The notes under the pieces are model-generated. The model did not search any database. It saw only the letters and a program-made list of their open reading frames with translations, and had not been told where the DNA came from. Source: an uncultured Thiotrichaceae bacterium (GTDB taxonomy: Bacteria; Pseudomonadota; Gammaproteobacteria; Thiotrichales; Thiotrichaceae). Taken from it: a stretch of 64,000 bases of DNA. This document shows, piece by piece, positions 18,667-26,069 of the stretch. Numbering within the stretch: position 1 is the stretch's first letter; every line of letters begins with the position of its first letter. The position numbers and the translations under genes were made by a program. The DNA lies in the NCBI GenBank assembly GCA_937925855.1, contig CALAMO010000031.1:29577-93576 (forward strand), written 5' to 3'.

Positions 18667-19854
18667 TCAAATAATTTCCACCGCCATAGCCACCGCCTCA
18701 CCGCCACCAATACACAGCCCGGCCACACCTTTCTTCAGCCCGCGCCGCTGTAACGCCGCCAGCAAGGTCACCACAATGCGCGCGCCGGAGGCCCCAATCG
18801 GATGACCCAAGGCACAGGCTCCACCGTTCACATTCACCTTATCATGCGGCAGTTCCAAGTCATGCATCGCCGCCATCGACACGACAGCAAAGGCTTCATT
18901 CACCTCAAACAGATCCACCTCACTCGCTGCCCAGCCCGTCTTTGCCAGCACATTCTTCAGCGCACCCACCGGAGCCGTGGTAAACCACGCGGGTTCGTGG
19001 GCGTGGCTGGCGTGGGCGTGAATTTTCGCAATTGGCTGTAAGCCCTGCTTTTCCGCCTCACTCTGCCGCATCATCACCAGCGCGGCCGCACCGTCAGAAA
19101 TTGAGCTGGAATTTGCCGCCGTCACCGTACCGTCTTGGCGGAACGCCGCGCGCAACTGTGGAATCTTCTCCAGATTCGCTTTGGGTGGCTGCTCATCGGT
19201 ATCAACCACCGTTTCGCCCTTGCGTGTTTTCACTGTCACCGCTGCAATTTCCGCTGCAAAATCACCGGCTGCAATCGCCCGCTGCGCCCGCTTGAGTGAT
19301 TCAATCGCAAACTCATCCTGCGCTTCCCGGCTGAAGGCATATTTATCCGCTGTCGCCTCCGCAAACACGCCCATCAGACAGCCTTTGTCGTAAGCGTCTT
19401 CCAGTCCGTCAAGGAACATATGATCCTTGACTTCACCATGACCCATGCGCATCCCACCGCGTGCTTTGGGTAACAGATACGGCGCACTGCTCATATTCTC
19501 CATGCCCCCAGCGACGACCACATCATTTGTGCCTGCCAGCACAGTATCATGCGCCAGCATCACGGCTTTCATACCGGAGCCACACATTTTATTCACTGTG
19601 GTACAGCCCGCAGCCTGTGGGATGCCCGCGCCCAGGCTGGCCTGCCGTGCCGGTGCCTGACCCAGGCCTGCGGGTAACACACAGCCCATCAGGACTTCAT
19701 TCACCGCATCGGCACTCACACCACCACGCGCTAAAGCTGCCTTAATCGCCACTGCACCCAGCTCAGGCGCGGGCACATCGGCCAATACACCCTGAAATCC
19801 ACCCATTGGGGTGCGGGCGCTGCCGACAATAACTACCGGATCGTTCTGACTCAT
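18667..19854 (-). CDS. Acetyl-CoA C-acetyltransferase (thiolase)
   Basis: This 395-residue thiolase has nucleophile Cys91 in 'TTVNKMCGSGMKAV', 'NEAFAVVSMAA', 'GGACALGHPIGASGARI' with the catalytic His, and the C-terminal 'LCIGGGEAVA' with the second Cys. It condenses or cleaves acetoacetyl-CoA-type substrates. The ATG at 19854 lies 5 bases after the merR stop, with AAAGGA upstream. The longer frame would need a TTG start. It is cotranscribed with merR and the dehydrogenase. Confidence 0.94.
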   Translation of the reverse strand: MSQNDPVVIVGSARTPMGGFQGVLADVPAPELGAVAIKAALARGGVSADAVNEVLMGCVLPAGLGQAPARQASLGAGIPQAAGCTTVNKMCGSGMKAVMLAHDTVLAGTNDVVVAGGMENMSSAPYLLPKARGGMRMGHGEVKDHMFLDGLEDAYDKGCLMGVFAEATADKYAFSREAQDEFAIESLKRAQRAIAAGDFAAEIAAVTVKTRKGETVVDTDEQPPKANLEKIPQLRAAFRQDGTVTAANSSSISDGAAALVMMRQSEAEKQGLQPIAKIHAHASHAHEPAWFTTAPVGALKNVLAKTGWAASEVDLFEVNEAFAVVSMAAMHDLELPHDKVNVNGGACALGHPIGASGARIVVTLLAALQRRGLKKGVAGLCIGGGEAVAMAVEII

Positions 19855-19859
19855 CGTTC

Positions 19860-20291
19860 TCAATGTCCTTTGTTTTCAAGTTCGCGCAGGGTTTCCAGTG
19901 CGCGCTGTTCAATCTGTTCAATATCCGCCAGGGACAGCGCTAATTCACTGCGCTGTAATTCCAGCGCCTGCCTGCGCTCATCCAGCTTTTCCAACAGGCG
20001 TTTAATCTGCCCGGATTCACCCGGGCTGGAATCATACATATCGAATAATTCCTTCACCTCCGCCAGCGAGCAGCCAATACGCTTACCGCGAATAATTAAG
20101 CGTAATCTTACCCGGTCGCGCTCGCTGTAGATACGTTTCTGGCCATCTCGCTGCGGCTCCAGCAAGCCCGATTCTTCGTATAAACGCAAGGCACGCGGCG
20201 TGACCTCAAATTCTTTCGCTAAATCGGAAATGGTATAACAGCCGCACCGCTCGGTCGCAGAGGGCTTTACTTCACAGGACGTAGTGTTCAC
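19860..20291 (-). CDS. MerR-family regulator (LiuR-like)
   Basis: The 143-residue regulator has the MerR helix-turn-helix at about 18-60 ('YTISDLAKEFEVTPRALRLYEE', partly quoted), then a coiled-coil dimer helix. Cysteines occur only near the N-terminus, so it does not look like a metal sensor. Operon position with a thiolase and acyl-CoA dehydrogenase matches regulators of branched-chain or fatty-acid catabolism such as LiuR. The start is GTG. A palindromic site 21-39 bases upstream recurs before icmF, suggesting autoregulation and control of icmF. Confidence 0.85.
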   Translation of the reverse strand: MNTTSCEVKPSATERCGCYTISDLAKEFEVTPRALRLYEESGLLEPQRDGQKRIYSERDRVRLRLIIRGKRIGCSLAEVKELFDMYDSSPGESGQIKRLLEKLDERRQALELQRSELALSLADIEQIEQRALETLRELENKGH

Positions 20292-20311
20292 AGCAGACAG
20301 GTTTCGCTTTC

Positions 20312-20330
20312 TTGACGTTAACGTAAGCGT
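20312..20330. promoter_or_regulatory. Putative MerR/LiuR operator upstream of merR
   Basis: TTGACGTTAACGTAAGCGT contains the perfect 10-bp palindrome ACGTTAACGT flanked by TT/AA. The identical 19 bases recur at 26003-26021 before icmF. Assignment to the adjacent MerR protein is inferred from position and dyad symmetry. Confidence 0.7.
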
Positions 20331-20432
20331 AAGTTACTGCATGCCACCCAGATTCGCAAGCCCCATTAGCTGCCGCTGTGAGGCAAAGGCCATACCCATG
20401 CAGCACTGTCTATGCGTGTGATTAAATTTTGA

Positions 20433-21185
20433 TTAAATGCGCATGCGATTAAAAACAATGCGGGGTAAGTGACGAATAATCATCATAATTAAGCGCCACT
20501 TACCCGGCACATAAGCCACCGCAACACCTTGATTAATCGCTCGCACAATCTGCTCGGCAACGTCAGCAACCGGTGCTAATTTCATGCCTTGCTGCTTGAA
20601 CGCTGCGGTCATTGGCGTATCAGTCGGGCCAGGTTTTAGCAGCACCACCTTAATCGCAGTGCCCGCAAAACGGTGTTGTAGCCCCTGAACATAGCGCTCC
20701 ATCAGCCCTTTGGCCGCCCCATAAATATAGTTAGATTGACGCCCACGGTCACCCGCCACAGATCCCAGAACGGCCAGCGTGCCTGCACCTGCCGCTTCCA
20801 TTTTGGCCGCAAACGCCTCAGCAAATAAGGCGGCAGAGACCGCGTTCACGTCCAGCACCGCCCGGCAGACTGCTAAATCAGACTGACAGTCCTGCTGCGG
20901 GGGTAACACCCCCTGGGCCAGCAATACAATCGCCGCAGGTTGTGTCCCCCATGCCTGCCCAGCTAAGTCAGCAATACTGTCGGTTTGAGTAAAATCACCG
21001 CTCAGCACACGCAACACCACCGCCGGATTGCGCACCCGCAGATCGGCGGCCACGGCCTGGAGCCGCTCCACATTACGCCCGACCAGGACGATTTCAGCGG
21101 GAGCCTTTGCCAGCCAAAGGCGCATACAATGCACCGCAATCGCAGAATTGGCGCCAATAACAATTATTTTGCTGAGTTCACTCAC
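20433..21185 (-). CDS. dprE2: DprE2-like decaprenylphospho-2-keto-ribose reductase (SDR)
   Basis: DprE2 uses NAD(P)H to reduce polyprenylphospho-2-keto-erythro-pentofuranose to polyprenylphospho-D-arabinofuranose. The SDR has 'IIVIGANSAIA' at the cofactor site, the NAG-like 'SVAGDRGRQSN' and catalytic 'YGAAKG' (YxxxK). 'LLKPGPTDTPM' follows, as in DprE2. A GTG start at 21185 is preferred: AAGGGG sits 8 bases upstream and the Rossmann strand then begins normally. A TTG at 21260 would give 275 residues and overlap dprE1. It lies directly downstream of the DprE1 gene, as in mycobacteria. Confidence 0.82.
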   Translation of the reverse strand: MSELSKIIVIGANSAIAVHCMRLWLAKAPAEIVLVGRNVERLQAVAADLRVRNPAVVLRVLSGDFTQTDSIADLAGQAWGTQPAAIVLLAQGVLPPQQDCQSDLAVCRAVLDVNAVSAALFAEAFAAKMEAAGAGTLAVLGSVAGDRGRQSNYIYGAAKGLMERYVQGLQHRFAGTAIKVVLLKPGPTDTPMTAAFKQQGMKLAPVADVAEQIVRAINQGVAVAYVPGKWRLIMMIIRHLPRIVFNRMRI

Positions 21186-21252
21186 ATCATGCCCCTTAAT
21201 ATTTACCAGGAGCCTGTCCAACAACAGACTGCCCAAACGTAGAAGTAATGGC

Positions 21253-22560
21253 CTAATCAATTAAGCGCCGCGCTAAGGCAGATTGAATACCCGGATCGCG
21301 ATACGCCAGAAACGCGGATAATTCAGGATACCCCGCCGCAAACAAACGGCGCGGCATCCGGGCATCTTTTGCTGGATACAGCCGCCCCCCACATTCGCTG
21401 ACTATGCCGTCCAGCTGTGCAAATAAACGCTGGGTGCGCTGCTGACGATTGGGAAAATCCAGCGCCAGTGTCACGCCCGGCATCGGAAAACTCAGCATGC
21501 CCGGCGCTGTGCGCGACCCAAATGTTTTCAGCACTGACAAAAATGAGCCCTCATCAGCCCGTGCAATCACATCAAGCATCTGCTTAAGCGCCAATGCACC
21601 GTCCGCTGGCGGAATAACGCATTGATACTGATAAAAACCCCGGCGACCATACAGCCTGTTCCAGTGCTGTACATTATCCAACGGGTAAAAGAACGACGTG
21701 TAGTGCTGTATTTGCTGGCTTTTTTTACGCTGGTTAGCATGGAAATACAGCTGGTTAAAACACCGCAAAGACAGCTTATTAATCAATGAGAACGGCGGCG
21801 TAAACGGCACATTGCGCAGAGCACCACCCGACGACGGTAGGGGCGGACAGCTATCCGCTGCGATGGGCGGACTGTGATTGGCTTTGATAAAAACCCCTCG
21901 GCCCTGCTGACCGGCTAAACAGTCAACCCAGGACACCGAATAGGCAAATTCCTTTTCAGCTTGCGCACTCAGGGCAAAAAATTCGTTCAGGTTATGATAA
22001 ACGCAGGTCTCTACATTCAGCCAGACACTGCGCACGGGCTGTAACTGCAGCTCCACTAGCGTAATCAGCCCGGTGAGACCGAGTCCTCCAACCGTCGCCC
22101 GGAACCAGTCAGTAGCCTGCTCAGGCCCGCAGTCAATCACTTCGCCATCGGTGCGTAATAAGCGAATCGCACTAACATGATCGCCAAAAGAACCCGCGAC
22201 ATGATGATTTTTACCATGGACATCGTTCGCGATAGCGCCACCCACCGTGACAAATTGCGTGCCCGGCGTAACTGCCAAAGCCCAGCCGCGTGGCATCAAC
22301 AGGCGCTGAATGTCTTTAAGCAAAACCCCGGCCTCACAGCACAGGCGGCCCGTTTGTTCATCAAACGCTATAAAGCCATCCAACCCAGTGGTTTGCCACA
22401 GCACGCCGCCCGGATTCAGGCACACATCCCCATAACTGCGGCCCATTCCAAAAGCAATACCCCGCCCCAGCGGTTTATCAGCACGGTGTAACTCAGCGCG
22501 GCTGAGTGCACGCACTGTATGGGGTAGCGGCGTCAAGCCTCCCCAAGAGGCGACCTTCAA
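21253..22560 (-). CDS. dprE1: DprE1-like FAD-dependent decaprenylphospho-ribose 2'-oxidase
   Basis: DprE1 oxidises the 2'-hydroxyl of polyprenylphospho-ribose. The 435-residue product has the VAO-type FAD domain 'GMGRSYGDVCLNPGG', 'VTPGTQFVTVGGAIANDVHG' and 'HGKNHH.AGSFGDH' (115-127), strongly like DprE1. The C-terminal part holds 'GGRLYPAKDAR', with Lys398 equivalent to catalytic Lys418 of M. tuberculosis. At the benzothiazinone-target Cys387 position this protein has Ala366 ('TLALDFP'). The only fitting start is TTG, overlapping the gtrA stop (TTGA). The cofactor is FAD. Confidence 0.85.
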   Translation of the reverse strand: MKVASWGGLTPLPHTVRALSRAELHRADKPLGRGIAFGMGRSYGDVCLNPGGVLWQTTGLDGFIAFDEQTGRLCCEAGVLLKDIQRLLMPRGWALAVTPGTQFVTVGGAIANDVHGKNHHVAGSFGDHVSAIRLLRTDGEVIDCGPEQATDWFRATVGGLGLTGLITLVELQLQPVRSVWLNVETCVYHNLNEFFALSAQAEKEFAYSVSWVDCLAGQQGRGVFIKANHSPPIAADSCPPLPSSGGALRNVPFTPPFSLINKLSLRCFNQLYFHANQRKKSQQIQHYTSFFYPLDNVQHWNRLYGRRGFYQYQCVIPPADGALALKQMLDVIARADEGSFLSVLKTFGSRTAPGMLSFPMPGVTLALDFPNRQQRTQRLFAQLDGIVSECGGRLYPAKDARMPRRLFAAGYPELSAFLAYRDPGIQSALARRLID

Positions 22561-22970
22561 GTCAGCGCTACCGATTTAAAAACAAAATGTTTATCCAGCT
22601 GGTATTTCAGTAGATAGCCTGCGCTCAGGCCCAATACCGCACCGACATAACGCATCACCGGCGTGCCAAATACATAGTGAAAGCCCAACTCAACGACCCA
22701 GAACAAGCAAGTGGTTATGCCTCCCATCAGGCTATACAACAAAAAAGTCTGCCCATTTTCCAACGCGCTGGCAGCCTGAAAACCAAAGATATAGCGCTTA
22801 TCCAACCCGTATTTACTGACCAGCCCAGCCACCGTACCCGCCAACATCGCGCCAAACAGCGCGGCAGAACCTAGCACGGCAGAGAAAAACCGCAGAGTCA
22901 GCTCCTGTACAAGCAGGTTTGCTAGAATAGCGAGCACAGCCAGCACGCAATAGATGATGGCACGTTGCAT
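22557..22970 (-). CDS. GtrA-family small membrane protein (Rv3789-like)
   Basis: The 137-residue product has four hydrophobic helices and GtrA-family features ('YGLDKRYIFGFQ', 'LLKYQLDKHFVF'). GtrA proteins accompany polyprenyl-linked sugars as flippases or recruitment factors. In M. tuberculosis the GtrA protein Rv3789 lies beside dprE1 and is implicated in arabinose-lipid handling. The ATG at 22970 has AAGGAAAG upstream; a longer frame to 23192 would overlap the divergent UbiA gene. It is first in the minus-strand gtrA-dprE1-dprE2 unit. Confidence 0.82.
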   Translation of the reverse strand: MQRAIIYCVLAVLAILANLLVQELTLRFFSAVLGSAALFGAMLAGTVAGLVSKYGLDKRYIFGFQAASALENGQTFLLYSLMGGITTCLFWVVELGFHYVFGTPVMRYVGAVLGLSAGYLLKYQLDKHFVFKSVALT

Positions 22971-23013
22971 TAGCAGAACTTTCCTTATAATTAAAATAAT
23001 TCCAACGATAAGT

Positions 23014-23892
23014 ATGAATAATATACCGAGAAGTAGCCCGCTGCCAACACAGATCGAAAGTGCCATCACACTTTTGCGTCCTAAGCAATGGGTGAAAAAT
23101 GCGTTTGTGCTGGCCCCACTGCTCTTCACCGGTACCTTTCTCGATATCGTTGCCGTCACCCATGCCTTGCTGGCGCTAATATTGTTTTGCATCGCCTCAT
23201 CAGCAACTTATATTGTAAACGACTGGCATGATATTGAGCACGACAGACGCCATCCGATCAAAGCAAAAACACGACCGCTAGCCGCCGGTACGGTTACCCC
23301 CTCCGTGGCTTTTTGCATTTTAAGCACGCTATATGGTGTGCTACTCGCCTCCTGGTTTATCTTCCCAGATGTGCTCTTAGTCATTAGCGCCTATGCCATA
23401 CTCAATCTTGCCTATACCCGGCTGCTGAAACACCAACCCGTGATTGATATTTTTGTGATCGCAACGGGCTTTGTCCTCAGGGTCTATGCCGGTGCAGTTG
23501 CCCTGGCGGTTCCCGTCTCCGCCTGGATGTTTATCACGACTTTATGCCTCGCACTGTACCTTGCTGCGGCGAAACGCCTACAGGAATTAAAGCATAGCGG
23601 AGCCAATAGCCGACTAGTACTCCAGCACTATTCGGTGCAACTCGTCGAGCGCTACGCAGAAATGGCGGCGATGAGCGCGCTGGTTTTTTACAGTATGTTT
23701 GTGCTGTCTTCCCGACCAGAGCTGGTGCTGACCATTCCGCTGGTGCTGTTTGGTCTGTTTCGGTACTGGTATGTATTAGAGATTCAGGATGGCAGCGAAT
23801 CACCGACAGAGCTACTCTTGGATGATTGGCCTTTGCTGTTAACCGTGCTGAGCTGGGTCGGGTTTTGTGTTTTTACCCTGTGGCCCGCCTAG
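23014..23892 (+). CDS. UbiA-type polyprenyl-phosphate phosphoribosyltransferase (DPPR synthase-like)
   Basis: This 292-residue polytopic enzyme is of the Rv3806c type, transferring phosphoribose from PRPP to polyprenyl phosphate, the committed step to arabinose donor lipid. Evidence: the N-terminal 'LRPKQWVKN', the first Asp motif 'NDWHDIEHD' (69-77) followed by 'HPIKAKTRPLAAG', and a C-terminal 'DGSESPTELLLDD' that distinguishes this group from ubiquinone and heme prenyltransferases. The ATG at 23014 puts 'RPKQWVKN' at the usual distance. It is divergent from gtrA with a 43-base gap, so both units can be co-regulated. Confidence 0.83.
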   Translation: MNNIPRSSPLPTQIESAITLLRPKQWVKNAFVLAPLLFTGTFLDIVAVTHALLALILFCIASSATYIVNDWHDIEHDRRHPIKAKTRPLAAGTVTPSVAFCILSTLYGVLLASWFIFPDVLLVISAYAILNLAYTRLLKHQPVIDIFVIATGFVLRVYAGAVALAVPVSAWMFITTLCLALYLAAAKRLQELKHSGANSRLVLQHYSVQLVERYAEMAAMSALVFYSMFVLSSRPELVLTIPLVLFGLFRYWYVLEIQDGSESPTELLLDDWPLLLTVLSWVGFCVFTLWPA

Positions 23893-23902
23893 GAACGCCA
23901 TT

Positions 23903-24331
23903 ATGACCTGGGATTACTTATTGGCACCGGCTGCCGCCTGGCTCATGGCGGGCACCCTCAAATTCCTCATTAATAGCCTGCGCGCCCACCGCTGGGCCTT
24001 TGACCAAATAGGCTACGGCGGTTTACCCAGTAATCACAGCGCCATCGTCAGCGCCACCTTAACCTTAATCGCCTTGAAAGAAGGCATCCAGCACCCGGCC
24101 TTTGGCAGCGCGCTTACGCTGGCGGTTATTGTCATTATGGATGCCCATAGTTTGCGCCGGCAGATTGGCGCACAGGCCGCCGTCATTAATCAGCTGACTC
24201 GCCTCCACGCGGAGTACACCGCCCCGCCACTGCGAGAGCGCGTCGGGCACAGCCGCACAGAAATCCTGGCAGGGATTAGCAGCGGCATTGTAACCGCTTT
24301 GGTACTCTATTATGGGTCGTGGGCAGCGTAA
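23903..24331 (+). CDS. Divergent PAP2 / DUF212 family phosphatase-like membrane protein
   Basis: The 142-residue membrane protein has 'GYGGLPSNHSAIVSATLT', the PAP2-like SxxH core, then 'VIVIMDAHSLRRQIGAQA', diagnostic of DUF212. In the mycobacterial cluster a PAP2 protein (Rv3807c) sits next to the phosphoribosyltransferase and is proposed to remove the 5'-phosphate from polyprenyl-phosphoribose-phosphate. The same role is inferred here. The ATG follows AGGAA, 10 bases after the UbiA gene stop. Confidence 0.78.
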   Translation: MTWDYLLAPAAAWLMAGTLKFLINSLRAHRWAFDQIGYGGLPSNHSAIVSATLTLIALKEGIQHPAFGSALTLAVIVIMDAHSLRRQIGAQAAVINQLTRLHAEYTAPPLRERVGHSRTEILAGISSGIVTALVLYYGSWAA

Positions 24332-24334
24332 TCT

Positions 24335-25975
24335 ATGCCCACAAAACACCTAAGCCCAAACGCCGCCTTTATTTCGACAGGCTTATTATGGCTATTTTAC
24401 CTAGTCGCCACCTTGATACGCGCGCCCCAACTCTTTACTGCGCCGCGTTTCTGGGCAGAAGATGGCATCATCTATTTTTTACAGGCCAGGGTATTAGCAC
24501 CCTGGGACGCGCTATGGGCCACACCGCTTAATTATTTATCCTTACCGGCGAATCTAGCCGGTGTCATCGCTGCCCAGCTGCCGCTATGGCATGCCCCTTA
24601 TGCGGCGCTGGCCGTAGCATTCGCGGTACAGCTGCTGTTTTGCGGCGTGGTGATCACGCACTACCGTCCTGCGCTGAGCCGGTATCGCTGTGGCGTGCTC
24701 TTAATCATCCCGATAGTCGTCACTCAGTCTTATGAAACCTGGTTAAATCCAATTAATAGTCAGTTTTGGCTCACACTGACAGCCGCACTGATTTTATGCG
24801 CACCGTTACAGCGCCAGACAGGACTGCGCTGCCTGGGACAGGGCAGCGTATTACTGCTCGCCGGACTAAGCGGTGCGGTGGCAGCTTTTCTAGCGCCCCT
24901 TTTTATTGCACGCGCCCTATTGGAAAAAAAGGTTTTGTGGGCGCTGTATGCTTTGCCCGTCTCCCTCGGTGGCTGGATTGTTGTCCTCAACTCAACGGAA
25001 CAGGCGCGCAGCTTAAGTTTTCCGCTAGACGTTATCGCGGTTAAAAGTTTCTTGCAGCTGCTGATCAATAATGCCTGCTTGTACTGCGGCGTCGCTGTCT
25101 CAGGCCATCCCCTATTAAGCAGCCCGGCATTTGCGCTGCTAGCACTCCTCGGTCTTATCCTCGTTTACGGCACACTCTTAATACTCAGCAATAAGACCGG
25201 CAGATGGATGCTAGTCACCTCGGCTAGCCTATTGCTGCTCAGCACGGCGGGCGCCTTAGGCAAAGCACAATGGCTGACAGAAATCTCAATCAATAGCGCA
25301 CGCTACTTTTTTGTGCCCGCTGTTTTACTCATAGCGGCTGTCCTGCTGATTGTGCACCCCAAATACCAAAAAGCCGCAAAATTTATACTAGCCTGCTGCC
25401 TGTTGCAGGGCGTGCTTAGTATCATTTTTGGGTTAGGCGTAGTGGGACAATATGATGGTCAGGTTTGGCGGCAAAGCGTGCTTAATTACCATCAGGGACG
25501 CGACCCGCTGGTGTACTTCAATAAGCCGTATTGTGGCTTTGTCCCTAACCGCTCGCTAACGCGCTCAGCGCAAACCCACACAGCACAGGATGCTGCACGC
25601 CAGCATACCAGCGCTATGCAACCGGTCATTAGCGCACAGTCCTCTGAACACCTGCTGATACGCTTTCCTGACCTCAGCGATTTAACGGCAGCCAATATTT
25701 ATTTACTGCGCCCGACTGACGGTGAGTTATTCGAATATTTTGATCACGCCTGGCAAGAGGAAAAGCTGTATTTAGTCGGTACAGCGCAGTACGGGCGCTG
25801 CTATGGTGGCGCTACTCCACAACCCATAAGCAATGTCAACGTCATGCGCAACCACCTGCTGATAAACGCAGCCTTATATCAGCAAATTAAGGGACAGCCG
25901 GTCATAGTAGGCGCAGGCCGCAGCTTTATTGAAATGTTAGCCCAGCAGCGCTATTTGGCAACTACTCCTCAATAA
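24335..25975 (+). CDS. GT-C-like polytopic membrane glycosyltransferase (candidate arabinosyltransferase)
   Basis: The 546-residue product has about 10-12 hydrophobic segments over residues 10-370 and a C-terminal soluble domain of about 160 residues. The first extracytoplasmic loop carries 'PRFWAEDGIIYF' (E42-D43), the acidic loop-1 motif expected of GT-C enzymes that use polyprenyl-phosphate sugars. It begins 4 bases after the PAP2 gene stop, so it belongs to the arabinose-lipid operon. An arabinosyltransferase role, comparable to TfpW for Pseudomonas pilin, is inferred from context. No sequence match to a named family was recognised. Confidence 0.65.
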   Translation: MPTKHLSPNAAFISTGLLWLFYLVATLIRAPQLFTAPRFWAEDGIIYFLQARVLAPWDALWATPLNYLSLPANLAGVIAAQLPLWHAPYAALAVAFAVQLLFCGVVITHYRPALSRYRCGVLLIIPIVVTQSYETWLNPINSQFWLTLTAALILCAPLQRQTGLRCLGQGSVLLLAGLSGAVAAFLAPLFIARALLEKKVLWALYALPVSLGGWIVVLNSTEQARSLSFPLDVIAVKSFLQLLINNACLYCGVAVSGHPLLSSPAFALLALLGLILVYGTLLILSNKTGRWMLVTSASLLLLSTAGALGKAQWLTEISINSARYFFVPAVLLIAAVLLIVHPKYQKAAKFILACCLLQGVLSIIFGLGVVGQYDGQVWRQSVLNYHQGRDPLVYFNKPYCGFVPNRSLTRSAQTHTAQDAARQHTSAMQPVISAQSSEHLLIRFPDLSDLTAANIYLLRPTDGELFEYFDHAWQEEKLYLVGTAQYGRCYGGATPQPISNVNVMRNHLLINAALYQQIKGQPVIVGAGRSFIEMLAQQRYLATTPQ

Positions 25976-26002
25976 GCACCACACTAGGCATGCGGAAAAT
26001 AT

Positions 26003-26021
26003 TTGACGTTAACGTAAGCGT
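26003..26021. promoter_or_regulatory. Putative MerR/LiuR operator upstream of icmF
   Basis: This is an exact 19-base copy of the site before merR (20312-20330), with palindromic core ACGTTAACGT. It ends 48 bases before the preferred icmF ATG. If MerR binds between -35 and -10, transcription would start near 26030, consistent with the ATG at 26070 rather than the GTG at 26037. Confidence 0.7.
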
Positions 26022-26069
26022 CATTTAACTTAAGCAGTGATCAGTCGTCATAGATTTCCTGAGCCAGCC

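Noticed and set aside
22557..23192. Long form of the GtrA protein starting at 23192
   Set aside because: The extra 74 residues are antisense to the conserved N-terminus of the UbiA-type gene, and a good Shine-Dalgarno supports the ATG at 22970.
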